Notes under the pieces: generated by a model
What the model was told of the DNA's origin: nothing
What the model saw: only the letters and a program-made list of their open reading frames with translations
The model's database searches: none
Program-made: the position numbers and the translations under genes
Assembly: GCF_005311025.1 (NCBI RefSeq)
Contig: NZ_CP031747.1
Location: forward strand, 4,164,759-4,204,139
DNA length: 39,381 bases
Direction of reading: 5' to 3'
Source: Alcaligenes faecalis
Lineage (GTDB): Bacteria; Pseudomonadota; Gammaproteobacteria; Burkholderiales; Burkholderiaceae_B
Part shown: positions 36,179 through 39,381 of the stretch, in pieces
How positions within the stretch are numbered: the first letter of the stretch is position 1
Layout: each line of letters opens with the position of its first letter

Positions 36179-39100
36179 TGCGGCTACGGTGTAGACACCG
36201 ACCTGCCCGAAGCTTCGATCACGATCGACACCATTGCCGGTGACGACGTGGTCAACAAGGCCGAGTCCGAGTCCGACGTGACCATCACTGGTACCGTGGG
36301 TAAAGACGTCAAGGCTGGCGATACCGTGACCGTGACGGTCAACGGTAAGGATTACACCACCACCGTTAACGCTGACGGCAAGACCTGGAACGTGGAGTAC
36401 CGAACTGGCCCAGGACAGCAATGTTCACGCCAAGGTGGAAACGGAAGACGCCGCCGGTAACCCCGCTTCGGCTGAAGCTGACCGTGGCTATGGTGTCGAT
36501 ACCGACCTGCCAGAAGCTTCGATCACGATCGACACCATTGCCGGTGACGACGTGATCAACAAGGCTGAGTCCGAGTCCGACGTGACCATATCGACACCAT
36601 TGCTGGCGATGACGTGATCAACAAGGCTGAGTCCGAGTCCGACGTGACCATCACTGGTACCGTGGGTAAAGACGTTAAGGCCGGTGATACCGTGACCGTG
36701 ACGGTCAACGGTAAGGACTACACGACCACCGTTAACGCTGATGGCAAGACCTGGAACGTGGACGTTCCAGGTACCGAACCAGCTTCAGCGCTCGCAGGGT
36801 TACCCGCAGCATCTTCGGTCTCGACCTTGGCATGTACGTTCGAATCCTGGGCCAGCTCAGAGCCAGGAACGTCCACGTTCCAGGTCTTGCCATCAGCGTT
36901 AACGGTGGTCGTGTAATCCTTGCCGTTCACGGTCACAGTGACGGTGTCACCGGCCTTCACATCCTTGCGTACCAGTGATGGTCACGTCAGACTCGGACTC
37001 GGCCTTGTTGATCACGTCATCGCCCGCAATGGTGTCGATCGTGATCGAAGCTTCGGGCAGGTCGGTATCCACACCGTAGCCGCGGTCGGCTTCAGCGCTC
37101 GCAGGGTTACCCGCAGCATCTTCGGTCTCGACCTTGGCGTGAACATTGCTGTCCTAAGATGCTGCGGGTAACCCTGCGAGCGCTGAAGCTGACCGCGGCT
37201 ACGGTGTCGATACCGATCTGCCCGAAGCCGCCATTACGATCGACACCATTGCCGGCGACGACGTGATCAACAAGGCCGAGTCCGAGTCTGACGTGACCAT
37301 CACTGGTACCGTGGGTAAAGACGTCAAGGCTGGTGACGGCGTCTTCCGTTTCCACCTTGGCGTGAACATTGCTGTCCTGGGCCAGTTCGGTACCAGGAAC
37401 GTCCACGTTCCAGGTCTTGCCGTCAGCGTTCACGGTGGTCGTGTAGTCCTTGCCGTTCACGGTCACAGTGACGGTGTCACCGGCCTTGACGTCTTTACCC
37501 ACGGTACCGGTGATGGCCAACCGTACCGGTGATCGTGACGTCGCCGCCCGACTCTTCCTTGTTGATCACGTCGTCGCCTGTAATCGGATCGATTTCGATC
37601 TCGGCTTCAGGAGGCGTAACGTCGACGTCGTAAGGCTTCTCGTCGGTCGCAGTCGTGGTGTTGCCAGCGTCGTCAGTCGTGGTGACTTTGGCTTCACCGG
37701 CAATGGTGTCGATGGTGATCGAAGCTTCAGGCAGGTCGGTATCGACACCGTAGCCGCGGTCGGCTTCAGCCGAAGCGGGGTTACCTGCAGCGTCTTCGGT
37801 CTCAACCTTGGCGTGAACATTGCTGTCCTGGGCCAGTTCGGTACCAGGAACGTCTACGTTCCAGGTCTTGCTACACGACCACCGTGAACGCTGATGGCAA
37901 GACCTGGAACGTGGACGTTCCTGGCTCTGAGCTGGCCCAGGATTCGAACGTACATGCCAAGGTCGAGACCGAAGATGCTGCGGGTAACCCTGCGAGCGCT
38001 GAAGCTGACCGCGGCTACGGTGTCGATACCGATCTGCCCCTTGACGTCTTTACCCACGGTACCGGTGATGGTCACGTCAGACTCGGACTCGGCCTTGTTG
38101 ATCACATCGTCACCGGCAATGGTGTCGATCGTGATCGAAGCTTCTGGCAGGTCGGTATCGACACCGTAGCCGCGGTCAGCTTCAGCCGAAGCGGGGTTAC
38201 GAACATTGCTGTCCTGAGCCAGCTCGGTACCAGGAACATCCACGTTCCAGGTCTTGCCGTCAGCGTTCACGGTGGTCGTGTAGTCTTTGCCGTTCACGGT
38301 CACAGTGACGGTGTCACCGGCCTTGACGTCTTTACCCACGGTACCGGTGATGGATACCGATCTGCCAGAAGCTTCGATCACGATCGACACCATTGCGGGC
38401 GATGACGTAATCAACAAGGCTGAGTCCGAGTCTGACGTGACCATCACTGGTACCGTGGGTAAAGACGTCAAGGCTGGTGACACTGTCACTGTGACCGTGA
38501 ACGGAACACCACGACTGCGACCGACGAGAAGCCTTACGATGTCGACGTTACGCCTCCTGAAGCCGAGATCGAAATTGATCCGATCACAGGCGACGACGTG
38601 ATCAACAAGGAAGAGTCGGGCGGCGACGTCACGATCACCGGTACGGTTGGCTTCAGCGCTCGCAGGGTTACCCGCAGCATCTTCGGTCTCGACCTTGGCG
38701 TGAACATTGCTGTCCTGAGCCAGTTCGGTACCAGGAACGTCCACGTTCCAGGTCTTGCCGTCAGCGTTAACGGTGGTGGTGTAATCCTTACCGTTGATGG
38801 CAAGACCTGGAACGTAGACGTTCCTGGTGCTGAGTTGGCTGCTGATTCGAACGTACACGCCAAGGTTGAGACCGAAGATGCTGCGGGTAACCCTGCGAGC
38901 GCTGAAGCTGACCGCGGCTACGGTGTCGTATTCTTTACCGCCGACGGTCACAGTGACCTTGTCGCCAGGTTTGACGTCTTTACCAACCGTACCGGTGATC
39001 GTGACGTCGCCGCCCGACTCTTCCTTGTTGATCACGTCGTCGCCTGTAAGATGCTGCGGGTAACCCTGCGAGCGCTGAAGCTGACCGCGGCTACGGTGTC

Positions 39101-39381
39101 GATACCGATCTGCCAGAAGCTTCGATCACGATCGACACCATTGCGGGCGATGACGTAATCAACAAGGCCGTTCCAGGTCTTGCCGTCGGCGTTAACGGTG
39201 GTCGTGTAGTCCTTGCCGTTCACGGTCACAGTGACAGTGTCACCAGCCTTGACGTCTTTACCCACGGTACCAGTGATGGTCACGATCTCGGCTTCAGGAG
39301 GCGTAACGTCGACATCGTAAGGCTTCTCGTCGGTCGCAGTCGTGGTGTTGCCAGCGTCGTCAGTCGTGGTGACTTTGGCTT
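36179..39381. repeat. About 20 short adhesin repeat pieces in mixed orientation, lengths falling to about 98 bases
   Basis: Approximate joins follow 36396, 36589, 36779, 36967, 37155, 37337, 37516, 37695, 37870, 38039, 38200, 38352, 38504, 38650, 38797, 38930, 39048, 39170 and 39283. Orientation by protein sense is + + + - - + - - - + - - + + - + - + - -. The pieces at 37517-37695, 38505-38650, 38931-39048 and 39284-39381 are from the variant units (ATDEKPYDVDVTPPEAEIEI, EESGGDVTITGTVGKDVKPG, VTVGGKEY). Open frames crossing the joins have no meaning as genes. Confidence 0.85.

Noticed and set aside
26471-39381. A recombinase-driven cassette system for antigenic variation of the adhesin (silent cassettes in both orientations).
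   Set aside because: No recombinase or recombination site is present. The breakpoints fall in mid-codon at many places, unrelated loci are mixed in, and piece length falls steadily along the sequence. Concatenated contigs explain all of this.
26471-39381. A CRISPR array, because of the regular repeats.
   Set aside because: The period is 312 bases of continuous coding sequence with no short repeat/unique spacer alternation and no cas genes.

Overview
The first two thirds of this window look like ordinary chromosome of a betaproteobacterium, most probably Alcaligenaceae (Alcaligenes-like). This is inferred from the Bug-type solute receptor, LysR and Liv-type transporter content, the nicotinate (nic) genes and the codon usage; I could not run a search. 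The last third is not a natural gene order.

Layout. 1-580 holds a GTT microsatellite and a large inverted repeat. 581-4200 holds a Bug-type receptor gene and a sulfatase gene, divergent from a LysR regulator. 4316-5428 is a membrane diguanylate cyclase, convergent with a lipoprotein of the penicillin acylase family (5502-7934). 8121-8708 is a small glycine-rich membrane protein. 9126-13846 is a Liv-type ABC transporter operon (receptor, fused double permease, two ATPases), followed by a DUF924 gene. 14599-22664 is an aerobic nicotinate-type catabolic cluster. On the minus strand lie nicA (2Fe-2S) and a triheme cytochrome protein that carries a shrunken molybdenum-hydroxylase domain. Divergent on the plus strand lie an intact molybdopterin subunit, nicD, nicX and nicF. 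The genes present cover nicotinate ring hydroxylation, cleavage of 2,5-dihydroxypyridine, deformylation and maleamate hydrolysis. No nicC (6-hydroxynicotinate monooxygenase) or maleate isomerase is in the window. A palindrome in the divergent nic promoter resembles a site upstream of the ABC operon. 22784-26086/26125 is an autotransporter with a metalloprotease-like passenger.

Main result. From 26471 to the end the window is a string of about 39 unrelated pieces in both orientations, joined without gaps, and their lengths fall almost steadily from about 1150 to about 98 bases. Most are fragments of one giant adhesin gene built from nearly identical 104-residue Ig-like domains. Others are an rRNA-operon leader, a trimeric autotransporter fragment, the 3' end of a second nicF copy, and a 671-base piece of the nic cluster. 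That last piece overlaps the sequence on each side of position 21299/21300 by exactly 67 bases. It is the missing middle between nicD and nicX, so the apparent NicD-NicX fusion at 20633-22054 is also a join artefact. Inserting 30098-30634 at 21299/21300 restores NicD (274 residues, Ser107/Asp131/His251) and NicX (350 residues, His265/His318/Asp320). I read the window as assembly contigs (1-21299, 21300-26470, then the small ones) concatenated in order of decreasing length. The biology behind the tail is a long repetitive surface adhesin, not a cassette-shuffling system.
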